Origin: Zobellella taiwanensis
GTDB taxonomy: Bacteria; Pseudomonadota; Gammaproteobacteria; Enterobacterales; Aeromonadaceae
NCBI RefSeq assembly: GCF_003012795.1
Contig: NZ_PXYH01000001.1
Coordinates: 248,001 to 312,000, forward strand
Direction: 5' to 3'
DNA: 64,000 bases
Below the pieces are notes generated by a model that worked only from the letters and a program-made list of their open reading frames with translations, had not been told where the DNA came from and did not search any database. Positions within the stretch are counted from its first letter, which is position 1; the number at the start of each line of letters is the position of its first letter. Positions 33,091 through 42,448 of this stretch are shown piece by piece. Made by a program: the position numbers and the translations under genes.

Positions 33091-33255
33091 TGGAGCGCAG
33101 GCGGCCCGCCTGCTTTCCCGCGCAGCGGGAACCCTCGGACTGGCCTACTACACCACAGGTTTAAAGAGGCTCGAGGCAGAACAGGCATCGCGGGTTGGGC
33201 TGTGCCTTCGCCCACCTCGGTGCCACCCTCATGCGGGCGGGCCGCCCGCGCCCCA
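33091..33255. mobile_element. MITE-like element, copy 1 (about 165 bp)
   Basis: The left end is TGGAGCGCAGGCGGCCCGCC; the right end is its imperfect inverted repeat ending GGGCCGCCCGCGCCCCA. The interior is highly similar to copy 2 at 39610-39777, including GACTGGCCTAC, CACCACAG and GGGTTGGGCTGTGCCTTCGC. It holds no credible gene; short open frames through it are by-products of GC bias. It lies in the 530-bp gap 32948-33477. Confidence 0.7.
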
Positions 33256-33330
33256 GATGCAGACACGCCAACACATCCCCGGGGGCTTCGCCGCACCATC
33301 CCTTGCGCGGAGGGTCTACTTAGCGGAACC
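33256..33330. repeat. Possible decayed copy of the hairpin repeat
   Basis: ACGCC, CATCCC, GGGGGCT and GCGCGGAGGG occur in the same order and spacing as in the right two-thirds of copy C (45311-45413), but the outer stem is broken. It abuts the MITE-like copy 1; a lone TCGGCCAAA near 33019 could be its displaced left end. The rest of the gap shows nothing recognisable. Confidence 0.4.
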
Positions 33331-33451
33331 TGTAGCGGAACCCGGCCGCTGCCGGTAGTGATCTACTATGCGGAACAGCTAGTTAGGACCGAATGTATTC
33401 GGCCTGGCCGGTGACGACACCGCAAAGAAGCAGTGGTGCTGCGCCATTGAA

Positions 33452-33473
33452 AAAGGGCGCCTCGGCGCCCTTT
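33452..33473 (-). terminator. Rho-independent terminator of the alpha-amylase gene
   Basis: The stem is AAAGGGCGCC with GGCGCCCTTT and a two-base loop, running into a T-rich stretch on the minus strand 4 bp after the amylase stop. It has the same stem as the ppsA terminator at 4727-4748. Confidence 0.8.
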
Positions 33474-33477
33474 CCGG

Positions 33478-36162
33478 TTACTCTGCCGCCGGCTCCAGCA
33501 GCGGCAGGTAATATTCTCGCCCGCCCGGATCCCGGGCCCGCCACAGGGTCAGCTGGTAGTCGCCGTCTTGCGCGAAGTGGTAACGCAGGTTGCCCGGGTT
33601 GCCGCCCGCGCTCAGGCCGGTGGCGGTGAGCGGCGCGCCCAGGTTGAGCAGGCCCCAGCTGGCGTCGGCGAACTTGAACTCGCTCACCCCGGCCCGGGCC
33701 CGGATTGTGCCGGCATAGGTGCCCGGGGCCACCGCCGCCAGCGGGCTCAGCCCCCAGTCGTTGGCACCGCCCCGGAAGTGCAGCTCGGCGGCCAGGGGCT
33801 CCGCCACCCGCTCGAGCAGGGGCCTGGACTCGTCCTCCAGCGGGAGCGTCGCCACCAGTCCGCCCGCGTCGTCTTCCCGGCTCGCCGCTATCACCCGTTC
33901 CCGCTCCAGCAGCAGCGGCTGCTCCAGCACGGTAGCGCCCCCTTCCCGATCCAGGCGGGCGAACACCAGGGTACGGCGGGCGGCCTCGCCCCAGTCGAAG
34001 GCAGCCTGGAAGCCGGGGGTGGCGGCATCGGCGTCCCTCAGCAGGGTCATGCCGCCGGCCTCGTCGTAGAGCAGCAGCTCGGGCAGATCGTGGGGATTGG
34101 CATAGCTCAGCTCGAGCCGGGGCGAACGGCCGTCCAGGATGAAGGACACCTCGGCCTGGCGCGGCGGCGCCACCAGGTTGCTCAGGCTGGCGCGCAGGGT
34201 CACCTCGGTGCCCTCGGCCAGGGCGCCAGTGTCCCAGTAGAGGCGGTACGGGGCGTTGTTGTCCACCGCCAGGGTCTCGAAGTCGCCGCCGTCGAGGCTG
34301 GCCTCGAACCGCACCTGGTACTGGGGCAGCGCCTGCCCGGCCAGGGCCCCGGCCGTGACCTCCAGCTCCAGCAGGCCCGAGGTACGGGCCCCCGGCGCCA
34401 CTCCGCTCAGCACCGGCTCCGCCACCGGCGAAGGGGCTATGCCCTCGGCCTTCAGGATGGCGAACTGCAACGGCGCCAGGGTCAGCTGCAGTTCGCCCTG
34501 GTGCTCCCGGGGCGCAGCCTCGCCCGTTATCGGCCGGTAGTGGCCGGCCGCCGGCAGGGTCAGGCTCAGGGCCTCGTCGGCCAGGTTGAAGGCCAGCAGG
34601 TATTCCACCCCCTCGGCCAGATCCACCCGCGAGAAGGTCAGCACCCTGTCGCTGTCGTCGCTGTTGGGGCGGGCCAGCTGGATGCCGCGGCGCAGCACCG
34701 GATGCTCCCGGTACAGGGCGCTCAGGCCGGCGATATCCCGGTACAGGGGATGAGAGGGGTCGAAGTTGTCGTCGGCGGTGGTGGCAGTGGTGCCGATCAG
34801 CCGGCCGGCATTGTAGCTGGCCACCCGGGAGGGGAACATGTTCTGGCGGGCATCCTTGTCGCCGCCCTCGCCGGTAAAGCCCTGCTCGTCCCCGTAGTAG
34901 ATCACCGGCACGCCCCGGCTGAAGAACAGCAGGGCGTTGGCCAGGCGGTAGCGGGCCAGCAGCTTGGCGTCGTCCGGCTCGCCGCCCGCCTGCAGGAAGT
35001 GGCCGAAGCGGCCGATATCGTGGTTGCCGAGGAAGTTCAGCAACTGGTTGGCGGAGCCGCCGGCATGGTTGTAGCGGTCATCCTGCTCGAACAGGGCCGC
35101 CAGGGCAGAGGCGCCGCCCTGGCCGGCCAGCGCGGCGGCGGCAGCGGCCTGAAAGCCGAAGTCGAGCACGGTGGGGATACCGGCGCTGCGGGTGTAGAAA
35201 CTGAGCTCGCGCGGATCGCTGCTGAACACCTCGCCGAACATGGTGAAGTGCTCAATGCCGGCGCTGTCGCGGGCATGGTCCAGCACCGCCGGGGCGAAGG
35301 CCCGCCAGAAGTCGGCATCCACGTGCTTGACGGTATCGAGGCGGAAACCGTCGGGCCGCCATTCGTCGATAAGCCCGGTGAAGATGTCTATCATCCCGGC
35401 CACCACTTCGGGGTTGCCGGTATCCAGATCGTCCAGCCCGAAAAAATCGCCGTAAAGGCTGTCCTCGCCGGAAAAGCTGGAGTCGCCCTGGTTGTGGTAG
35501 AAGCGGGGCTCATTGAGCCAGGCCGGCGCCTTGGCGTTTTCCTCTCCCGCCGGAATAAAGGGGGTGTAGCCTTCCCCGGCCGCCACCCGCTCCCGGGAGC
35601 GGTACTCGCAGCCATTCAGCCCGGGCAGGTAGGCGCCGTTTTCCTGGTGGCATTCGCGGTATTTGATCACATCGGCGGTGTGGTTGACGATGATGTCGAA
35701 GAATATCTTGATGCCGCGCTCATGGGCGGCGGCGATAAAATCCTTCATTTCCTCGTTGCTGCCGAAATGGGGATCCAGGCGGGTGAAGTCCAGGGTCCAG
35801 TAGCCGTGGTAACCGGCCGAGTCGCCCTGCACCGCCTTGTTCTTCAGGATGGGCGTCAGCCAGATGGCGGTGATCCCCAGCCCCTCCAGGTAGTCGAGCT
35901 TCTGCTGCAGGCCGGCGATGTCGCCGCCGTGGAACATGCCCTTGTCGGCGGGATCATGGCCGCCAAAGGCGTGGGGGTCGTTGGGATCGCCCTGGTTGTT
36001 GTCCGGGTTGCCGTCATGGAAGCGATCCGGCAGCACGAAGTAGAACACCTCGTCCTCGATGTCGTGGCGCGGGCTGTCGAACAGGGTGCGGGGCTGGGAG
36101 TCCGCCAGGGCGGGCGTGGCCAGGATGGCGCCCAGGGCCATGGCCAGTACGGTACGATTCAT
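33478..36162 (-). CDS. Exported alpha-amylase, GH13, with long C-terminal extension
   Basis: An 894-residue exported enzyme. The signal peptide is residues 1-20 (ending ATPALA-DS). The GH13 barrel starts FYFVLPDRFHDG; region I is DIIVNH, the nucleophile is Asp276 (GFRLDTVKH), the acid/base is Glu311 (MFGEVF) and the third acid is Asp382 (FLGNHD). After about residue 560 a 330-residue extension carries probable beta-sandwich domains, including an ALAGQALPQYQVRFEASLDGG segment and a C-terminal AELHFRGGANDWG domain resembling starch-binding or CBM48-like folds. It presumably cuts starch or glycogen outside the inner membrane to dextrins for the mal importers. ATG 36162 has AGGGA 7 bases upstream. 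A LacI-type operator lies 75 bp before it. Confidence 0.9.
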   Translation of the reverse strand: MNRTVLAMALGAILATPALADSQPRTLFDSPRHDIEDEVFYFVLPDRFHDGNPDNNQGDPNDPHAFGGHDPADKGMFHGGDIAGLQQKLDYLEGLGITAIWLTPILKNKAVQGDSAGYHGYWTLDFTRLDPHFGSNEEMKDFIAAAHERGIKIFFDIIVNHTADVIKYRECHQENGAYLPGLNGCEYRSRERVAAGEGYTPFIPAGEENAKAPAWLNEPRFYHNQGDSSFSGEDSLYGDFFGLDDLDTGNPEVVAGMIDIFTGLIDEWRPDGFRLDTVKHVDADFWRAFAPAVLDHARDSAGIEHFTMFGEVFSSDPRELSFYTRSAGIPTVLDFGFQAAAAAALAGQGGASALAALFEQDDRYNHAGGSANQLLNFLGNHDIGRFGHFLQAGGEPDDAKLLARYRLANALLFFSRGVPVIYYGDEQGFTGEGGDKDARQNMFPSRVASYNAGRLIGTTATTADDNFDPSHPLYRDIAGLSALYREHPVLRRGIQLARPNSDDSDRVLTFSRVDLAEGVEYLLAFNLADEALSLTLPAAGHYRPITGEAAPREHQGELQLTLAPLQFAILKAEGIAPSPVAEPVLSGVAPGARTSGLLELEVTAGALAGQALPQYQVRFEASLDGGDFETLAVDNNAPYRLYWDTGALAEGTEVTLRASLSNLVAPPRQAEVSFILDGRSPRLELSYANPHDLPELLLYDEAGGMTLLRDADAATPGFQAAFDWGEAARRTLVFARLDREGGATVLEQPLLLERERVIAASREDDAGGLVATLPLEDESRPLLERVAEPLAAELHFRGGANDWGLSPLAAVAPGTYAGTIRARAGVSEFKFADASWGLLNLGAPLTATGLSAGGNPGNLRYHFAQDGDYQLTLWRARDPGGREYYLPLLEPAAE

Positions 36163-36236
36163 CTGCAAGTCCCTATGGATGATGGAAGTGCCGGCCTTGG
36201 AAGCCGGAGGAAAGACAGGTATATACCCACGACAAA

Positions 36237-36252
36237 ATTAAAGCGCTTTAAT
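36237..36252. promoter_or_regulatory. LacI-type operator before the amylase gene
   Basis: ATTAAAGCGCTTTAAT is a perfect 16-bp palindrome lying between the divergent amylase and LacI-family regulator genes. It is the best-formed operator of the set. Confidence 0.8.
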
Positions 36253-36377
36253 TTCTTGTGCAAGACAGCCGCAATTTCCGATGCAAAATCTGTGACTCAT
36301 CCCGCCTTTTGGTTGATCAATCCCGGTGAAATGGCGATATTGTGCTGTTTTTACCGGGCCGGCAACGGCATACTTAA

Positions 36378-36392
36378 TTGAAACGCTTACAA
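36378..36392 (+). promoter_or_regulatory. LacI-type operator before the regulator gene (autoregulation)
   Basis: TTGAAACGCTTACAA resembles the LacI-family half-site pattern around a central CG and sits 17 bp before the regulator start. It is less symmetric than the other sites. Confidence 0.5.
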
Positions 36393-36408
36393 TATGAGGA
36401 GAGCAGCG

Positions 36409-37425
36409 GTGGTGACGTTAAAGGATCTGGCTGAGCATCTGGGACTGTCGCAGGCGACGGTGAGCCGGGCCCTGAACGGCTATCCCGAGGTCAATGAAAA
36501 GACCCGCCGTCGGGTACTCGAGGCGTCCAAGCAGCTCAACTATCTGCCCAACCTGGGTGCCCGCAAGCTGGCTACCGGCAAGTCCGGCATGGTGGGCATA
36601 GTGCTCAAGTCCTGCGACGAGCTGGTGCAGGCCCCGGAATACGTGCGGATGATCGCCCAGATCAGCCGCCACCTGGGCGATGCGGGCTACGATCTGCTGA
36701 TCAACTCGGCCCGCCAGGGCAACGCGCTGGACTCGTTCAAGCGCTTCGTGGCCGGCCGGGCGGTGGACGGCCTGATCCTCAACACACCGGAAGTGGATGA
36801 TGAACGGGTCGCCTTCCTGCAGGAGCAGGGCTTTCCCTTCGTGATGCACGGGCGTACCGCCGGCGAGGTCAGCTATCCCTACTACGATATCGATAACTAC
36901 GATGCCCTGGTGCAGGCGAGCCGCTTCCTGCTCGATCTTGGCCACCGGCGCATCGCCCTGCTGACCGGACCGGCCCGGCAGGCTTTCGCCCTGGAACGGG
37001 TCCGCGCCTTCCGCGATACCCTCGCCCAGGAGGGACTGGCGGCGGAACTCATCGCCTTCGACGACAGCAGCGAAGAGGCCGGCTACCATCATGCCCGTTT
37101 GTGGCTCGGTGGCGAGGCCCCTACCGCCATCATCTGCGCTTCGGCTCCCCAGGCCCAGGGGGTCTATCGGGCCGCCGGGGAACTGGGTATTACCATCGGC
37201 AGGGAGCTGTCGGTGATCGCCCACGACGACGTGGTGTCCTTGCCGCGTACCGAGCATTTCGATCCGCCACTCACGGTGACCCGCTCCTCTTTTATGGATG
37301 CCTGCCAGCCCCTGGCCGAGATGATGGTAGCCCTGCTCGACGGCGCCGAACCCCGCTCGCTGCAGCAGGTGGCGCCGGTGGAGTTGATCGTGCGCCGCTC
37401 CTGCGGGCCCTGTCCCCGCCCCTGA
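36409..37425 (+). CDS. LacI-family transcriptional regulator (MalR-like)
   Basis: A 338-residue LacI/GalR repressor. The N-terminal helix-turn-helix is VTLKDLAEHLGLSQATVSRA, followed by the hinge helix NYLPNLGARKLATGKS and a periplasmic-binding-protein-like sensor core. The GTG at 36409 is preferred because AGGAG lies about 7 bases before it and LacI proteins usually begin just before xTLKDLA; the ATG at 36394 overlaps that ribosome site. Identical or near-identical operators at its own promoter and at malE2/malK2, amylase, the EIIB gene and the LysR gene make it the probable regulator of this locus. The inducer is probably maltose or a maltodextrin (inference). Confidence 0.88.
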   Translation: MVTLKDLAEHLGLSQATVSRALNGYPEVNEKTRRRVLEASKQLNYLPNLGARKLATGKSGMVGIVLKSCDELVQAPEYVRMIAQISRHLGDAGYDLLINSARQGNALDSFKRFVAGRAVDGLILNTPEVDDERVAFLQEQGFPFVMHGRTAGEVSYPYYDIDNYDALVQASRFLLDLGHRRIALLTGPARQAFALERVRAFRDTLAQEGLAAELIAFDDSSEEAGYHHARLWLGGEAPTAIICASAPQAQGVYRAAGELGITIGRELSVIAHDDVVSLPRTEHFDPPLTVTRSSFMDACQPLAEMMVALLDGAEPRSLQQVAPVELIVRRSCGPCPRP

Positions 37426-37459
37426 GTCCGGCACCGGCGCGGCAGCGCGCCGATCGGGC

Positions 37460-37789
37460 TTAGTCCCGGTTGCCGAACAGCCGCCGGGTCAGTCCTTTCA
37501 GCCTCCCCCGCTCCTTGCCCTGTTCGAGCCGGCCGGCCTCGACCAGGGCCTGGTACAGGGCCTGGCTGTTGTCCGGCCCCACCACCAGCTGGTAGGCCTT
37601 GTGCTGTCCGAGCACGCTCCCTTCGATCACCGCCACCACCGGCGCCAACCGCTCGATACGCTCCTTGTCGAAGCGGGTTTCATCATGGAGATCCACCCGC
37701 AGCCGGGTGGCGCAGTGGGAAAGCCGGGCCAGGTTATCGGCCCCGCCCAGGGCGGCGAGCAGTTCGGTGACGACGCTGTGATGGTTCAT
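37460..37789 (-). CDS. Stand-alone PTS EIIB domain (glucose/maltose family)
   Basis: A 109-residue protein consisting only of an EIIB domain, with the phosphocysteine motif SHCATRLRV (Cys26) and the closing YQLVVGPDNSQALYQALVEAG segment. EIIC, the membrane channel, and EIIA are absent nearby, so it is not a complete PTS permease. GAGGTAA precedes the ATG. It lies downstream of glk on the same strand and has its own perfect LacI-type operator 34 bp before the start. It could take phosphate from a soluble EIIA(Glc) and act as a signalling partner, or be a relic; both are inferences. Confidence 0.88.
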   Translation of the reverse strand: MNHHSVVTELLAALGGADNLARLSHCATRLRVDLHDETRFDKERIERLAPVVAVIEGSVLGQHKAYQLVVGPDNSQALYQALVEAGRLEQGKERGRLKGLTRRLFGNRD

Positions 37790-37822
37790 GGCAGTTACCT
37801 CGATAGGTCGTGAAGATAAAAA

Positions 37823-37836
37823 TTAAAGCGCTTTAA
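37823..37836 (-). promoter_or_regulatory. LacI-type operator before the EIIB gene
   Basis: TTAAAGCGCTTTAA is a perfect 14-bp palindrome 34 bp before the EIIB start. Confidence 0.75.
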
Positions 37837-37892
37837 GTTAATATTCTATCCGATGTCGACGAGGGTACAAGCGGTGTGTGGAAAATTCATGC

Positions 37893-37917
37893 CGGGCCGG
37901 TGTCTACACCCGGCCCG
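37893..37917 (-). terminator. Possible glk terminator hairpin
   Basis: GGGCCGG pairs with CCGGCCC with one bulged base, 7 bp after the glk stop on the minus strand. No T-run follows. Confidence 0.35.
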
Positions 37918-37923
37918 AGGGTA

Positions 37924-38904
37924 TCAGGAAGCGGTGGCGTCGAGACGGAACCCCAACTGCTGGCGCAGATAGGCCCCCGCCCCCAGCAGCCCCGGATGCG
38001 GATGGGTAATGAGGAAAACGGGAATGGCGGCCAGGTAGCCGCTGAAGCGGCCCTTGTCCTCGAACGCCGCCCGGAAGCCGGAGTCGCGGAAAAAGTCGAG
38101 GAAGCGCGGCACTATGCCGCCGGCGAGATAGACGCCGCCGAAGGTGCCCAGGTTCAGCGCCAGGTTGCCACCGAAGCGTCCCATCAGCTCACAGAACAGG
38201 GCCAGGGTCCGCTGACACAGCGCGCAGTCGCCGCCGAGGGCGCGCTCGGTGATCTGCCCGGGCGCCAGCGCCTCGGGCGCCCGGCCCGCCAGCTCGGCCA
38301 GGGCCTGGTAAAGGTTGACCAGGCCCTGGCCGGAGAGTAGCCGTTCCGCCGACACATGGGCCCAGCGCCGGCGCAGTACCCGCAGCAGCGCCTCTTCTTC
38401 GGCGTTGCCCGGAGCCAGGTCGACGTGTCCGCCCTCGCCGGGCAGGCTGAGCCAGGTATCGCCGCAGGGCACCAGGTGGGCCACCCCCAGGCCGGTGCCG
38501 GCGCCGTACACCGCCACCGGGTGGCCGGGCCGGATCTCCCCGCCCCCGATCTGGCAGCGGTCTTCCGGCGCCAGCGCCGGTATCGCCATGGACACGGCGG
38601 TAAAGTCGTTGATCACCTCGAGCCGCGCCAGCCCCAGGCCGGCCTGCATGGCCGCGATGGAAAAGCGCCAGCTGTGGTTGGTCATCACCACCTGGTCCCC
38701 CTGCACCGGGCAGGCGATGGCGATGCAGGCCTCGGCCACCGTCACCCCCTGCTCGGCCAGATACTGCCGGATCACCGGCTCCAGGCCGGGGGAATCGGCA
38801 GTGGGATAGCTGCGGATGGCGGACAGGACGCCCGTGGCCCGCTCACAGAGGGCCAGGCGGGCATTGGTGCCGCCCACGTCGCCCACCAGGATATATTGGC
38901 TCAT
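37924..38904 (-). CDS. glk: Glucokinase
   Basis: A 326-residue cytosolic glucokinase (E. coli Glk is 321). Motifs: phosphate 1 [12 protein letters not shown] at residues 8-19, [13 protein letters not shown] near 100, [11 protein letters not shown] near 140 and [12 protein letters not shown] near 158. It phosphorylates free glucose released by the glucosidases in this locus. The start at 38904 opens the conserved [13 protein letters not shown] longer open frame upstream lacks similarity and runs into the promoter gap shared with divergent ppnP. Confidence 0.95.
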   Translation of the reverse strand: MSQYILVGDVGGTNARLALCERATGVLSAIRSYPTADSPGLEPVIRQYLAEQGVTVAEACIAIACPVQGDQVVMTNHSWRFSIAAMQAGLGLARLEVINDFTAVSMAIPALAPEDRCQIGGGEIRPGHPVAVYGAGTGLGVAHLVPCGDTWLSLPGEGGHVDLAPGNAEEEALLRVLRRRWAHVSAERLLSGQGLVNLYQALAELAGRAPEALAPGQITERALGGDCALCQRTLALFCELMGRFGGNLALNLGTFGGVYLAGGIVPRFLDFFRDSGFRAAFEDKGRFSGYLAAIPVFLITHPHPGLLGAGAYLRQQLGFRLDATAS

Positions 38905-39153
38905 CGTCGTTACTCGCTTGATTAAAGGAAGTGGTTTGGCGGGCCGGCCCCGCTCGGACTGGGGCCAGCATAAAAAGGGTAATGCCACAAATGAAATCGA
39001 TTTTATTGCTGGCAATATAGGTTTTCTCTATGTCGCAAGGCAGAAATCTTCCCCCAGAGCGGGCGATGCCTTGCGGCATAAAAATTCCGTTTACGCCGCC
39101 GGCCTTTGTGCTATAACCAGAGGCCGTTTTTTCGCACTCATACAGGAAGTATC

Positions 39154-39468
39154 ATGTCTCAATTCGACAACGTTACCGTGATCAAGAAGGCCAATGTCTA
39201 CGACGGCGGCAAGGTGACCAGCCGGGTGGTCAAATTCGCCGACGGCAGCCGCAAGACCCTCGGCATCATGCTGCCAGGCGAGTACACCTTCGACACTGCC
39301 GCCGCCGAGCTGATGGAAATCCTCGACGGCGAGCTGGAGGTCCAGCTGCCGGGCAGCGACGACTGGCAGGCCATCAAGGGCGGCGAGTCCTTCAATGTAC
39401 CCGCCAACGCCATCTTCAAGCTCAAGGTCCACAGCCTGGTGGACTACTGCTGCTCCTACTTCGATTAA
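39154..39468 (+). CDS. ppnP: Pyrimidine/purine nucleoside phosphorylase PpnP
   Basis: A 104-residue cupin-fold protein of the YaiE/PpnP (former DUF1255) family, a small phosphorylase that splits several nucleosides with phosphate. The family pattern is [20 protein letters not shown], then [20 protein letters not shown], closing with LVDYCCSYF. Length is usual for the family. AGGAAGT lies 3 bases before ATG 39154. It is divergent from glk and unrelated to the sugar genes. Confidence 0.93.
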   Translation: MSQFDNVTVIKKANVYDGGKVTSRVVKFADGSRKTLGIMLPGEYTFDTAAAELMEILDGELEVQLPGSDDWQAIKGGESFNVPANAIFKLKVHSLVDYCCSYFD

Positions 39469-39536
39469 GCCCGATCCCGGGGCCTTGGTCCCGGGACTCG
39501 TCTGTGCCGCGAAGGCCATATAGTTTAAAAATCAAG

Positions 39537-39567
39537 CTAAAGTGGCAGTGCTACCCTGCCACTTTAG
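39537..39567 (+). terminator. Hairpin downstream of ppnP
   Basis: CTAAAGTGGCAG pairs perfectly with CTGCCACTTTAG (12 bp) around a seven-base loop. It may terminate ppnP although no T-run follows. It lies 42 bp before the MITE-like copy 2 in the 346-bp gap 39469-39814. Confidence 0.5.
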
Positions 39568-39609
39568 CCGGTAGGAAAGCACCGCCGTTTGCAGATGTGC
39601 GCCTTGCTG

Positions 39610-39777
39610 GTAGAGCGCAGGCGGCCCGCCTGCATTCCCGCGCAGTGGGAAACCTCGGACTGGCCTACCACACCACAGCTTTAAAAAGGCTTGATGCAGA
39701 ACAGGCATCACGGGTTGGGCTGTGCCTTCGCCCACCTCGGTGCCACTATTCATGCGGGCGGGCCGCCCGCGCCCCAA
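39610..39777. mobile_element. MITE-like element, copy 2 (about 168 bp)
   Basis: It shares its ends (TAGAGCGCAGGCGGCCCGCC and GGGCCGCCCGCGCCCCA, imperfect inverted repeats) and nearly all its interior with copy 1 at 33091-33255, in the same orientation. No coding content is credible. Confidence 0.7.
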
Positions 39778-39814
39778 GAATCCTCCCTGCCTAAGTTTTA
39801 AACTGCTCGGTGCT

Positions 39815-40429
39815 CTAGGCTTCCTCCGTCTCCGCTCGATATTCCTCGCGCAGTTGCTGCCAATATTGCCGGTCTTCCTCGGTGATCGGTCTGATGATCC
39901 GGCAGGGGTTGCCGGCGGCCACCACGTCGTCGGGGATGTCTTTGGTCACCACCGAGCCCGAACCTATCACCACCCGGTTGCCGATACGCACCCCCGGGTT
40001 GATCACCGTGTTGCCGCCCACCCAGACGTCGTCGCCGATGCTCACCGGGCGGCCACACTCGAGCTCGGCGCGTACCCCGGCGTCAATGGGATGGCTGGCG
40101 GTGTAAACGCAAACCCGGGGCCCAAACAGCACCCGCTCGCCGATGCGGACGCGGCACACGTCGAGGATGATGCAGTCGAAGTTGGCGTAGAAACCCTCGC
40201 CGACCTGGATGTTGCCGCCGTAGTCACAGCGAAAGGGCGGCTCTATGTAGAGCCGCTCGCCGGTGGCGGCGAACAGCTCCTTCAGCAGCGCCAGCCGCTC
40301 CTCCTGCTGCTCTTCGGTGGTGGCGTTGAACAGCCGGGTCAGCCGCCGCGAACGATGGCAATCGGCCTTGAGCTCCGGCCCTTGGGCCACATAGAGTTTT
40401 CCCGCCAGCATGCGTGCCTTTTGGTTCAT
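39815..40429 (-). CDS. maa: Maltose O-acetyltransferase-type acetyltransferase
   Basis: A 204-residue left-handed beta-helix acetyltransferase of the Maa/LacA group. The N-terminal Maa-type helical region (MLAGKLYVAQGPEL) is followed by hexapeptide repeats (IGDDVWVGGNTVINPGVRIG) and the catalytic histidine in TASHPID. It transfers acetyl from acetyl-CoA to a sugar hydroxyl, probably glucose or maltose, possibly to export excess sugar. It follows alpha-glucosidase (b) by 76 bp on the same strand, so it may end that operon. Confidence 0.88.
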   Translation of the reverse strand: MNQKARMLAGKLYVAQGPELKADCHRSRRLTRLFNATTEEQQEERLALLKELFAATGERLYIEPPFRCDYGGNIQVGEGFYANFDCIILDVCRVRIGERVLFGPRVCVYTASHPIDAGVRAELECGRPVSIGDDVWVGGNTVINPGVRIGNRVVIGSGSVVTKDIPDDVVAAGNPCRIIRPITEEDRQYWQQLREEYRAETEEA

Positions 40430-40505
40430 TTTTCCTCCGGATTCGATTTGAATTTCAATTGGTCATGATACGCCAGGGGCGGACCGGATGCCCGCCCCAT
40501 GACGC

Positions 40506-42185
<1,680 letters not shown>

Positions 42186-42269
42186 GGCATTGTCCTTGTA
42201 ATCAGGGGCGGCACCGCGCCGCCGGGATAGAAAATCGGTCTGTGTTGAGCCTTGATGGAGTGCGAACGC

Positions 42270-42372
42270 TCGGCCAAAGGGCACTACCCAGCCGACACGC
42301 TGTGAATACCTCCCTGTACGCTCTCTGTTTCATCCCTGAAACAGAAGGTCGGCTGAGCAGCACCCTTTGTCC
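42270..42372. repeat. Intergenic hairpin repeat, copy B (103 bp)
   Basis: The ends are TCGGCCAAAGGGC and CCCTTTGTCC. The outer stem is CAGCCGAC (42289-42296) with GTCGGCTG (42348-42355). The inner hairpin is CTGTTTCA with TGAAACAG (42325-42344). Same layout as copies A and C but different stem sequences. It lies between two leftward GH13 genes. Confidence 0.8.
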
Positions 42373-42448
42373 TCCTCCATGCACCGGTGGCGCTGCTGGC
42401 AACACCAGCAGACGGCGGCGAGGCTTGAAAGAGGCAACAGGGATCGCC

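Noticed and set aside
33568-36381. Long open frame antisense to the alpha-amylase gene
   Set aside because: Codon bias shadow: the amylase on the other strand has a signal peptide and a full catalytic set, while this frame shows repetitive Gly/Gln/Val content and no domain.
39504-39794. Small proteins encoded in the MITE-like copies
   Set aside because: The open frames differ between the two copies, include the inverted-repeat ends and have no ribosome sites. They are by-products of the repeat.
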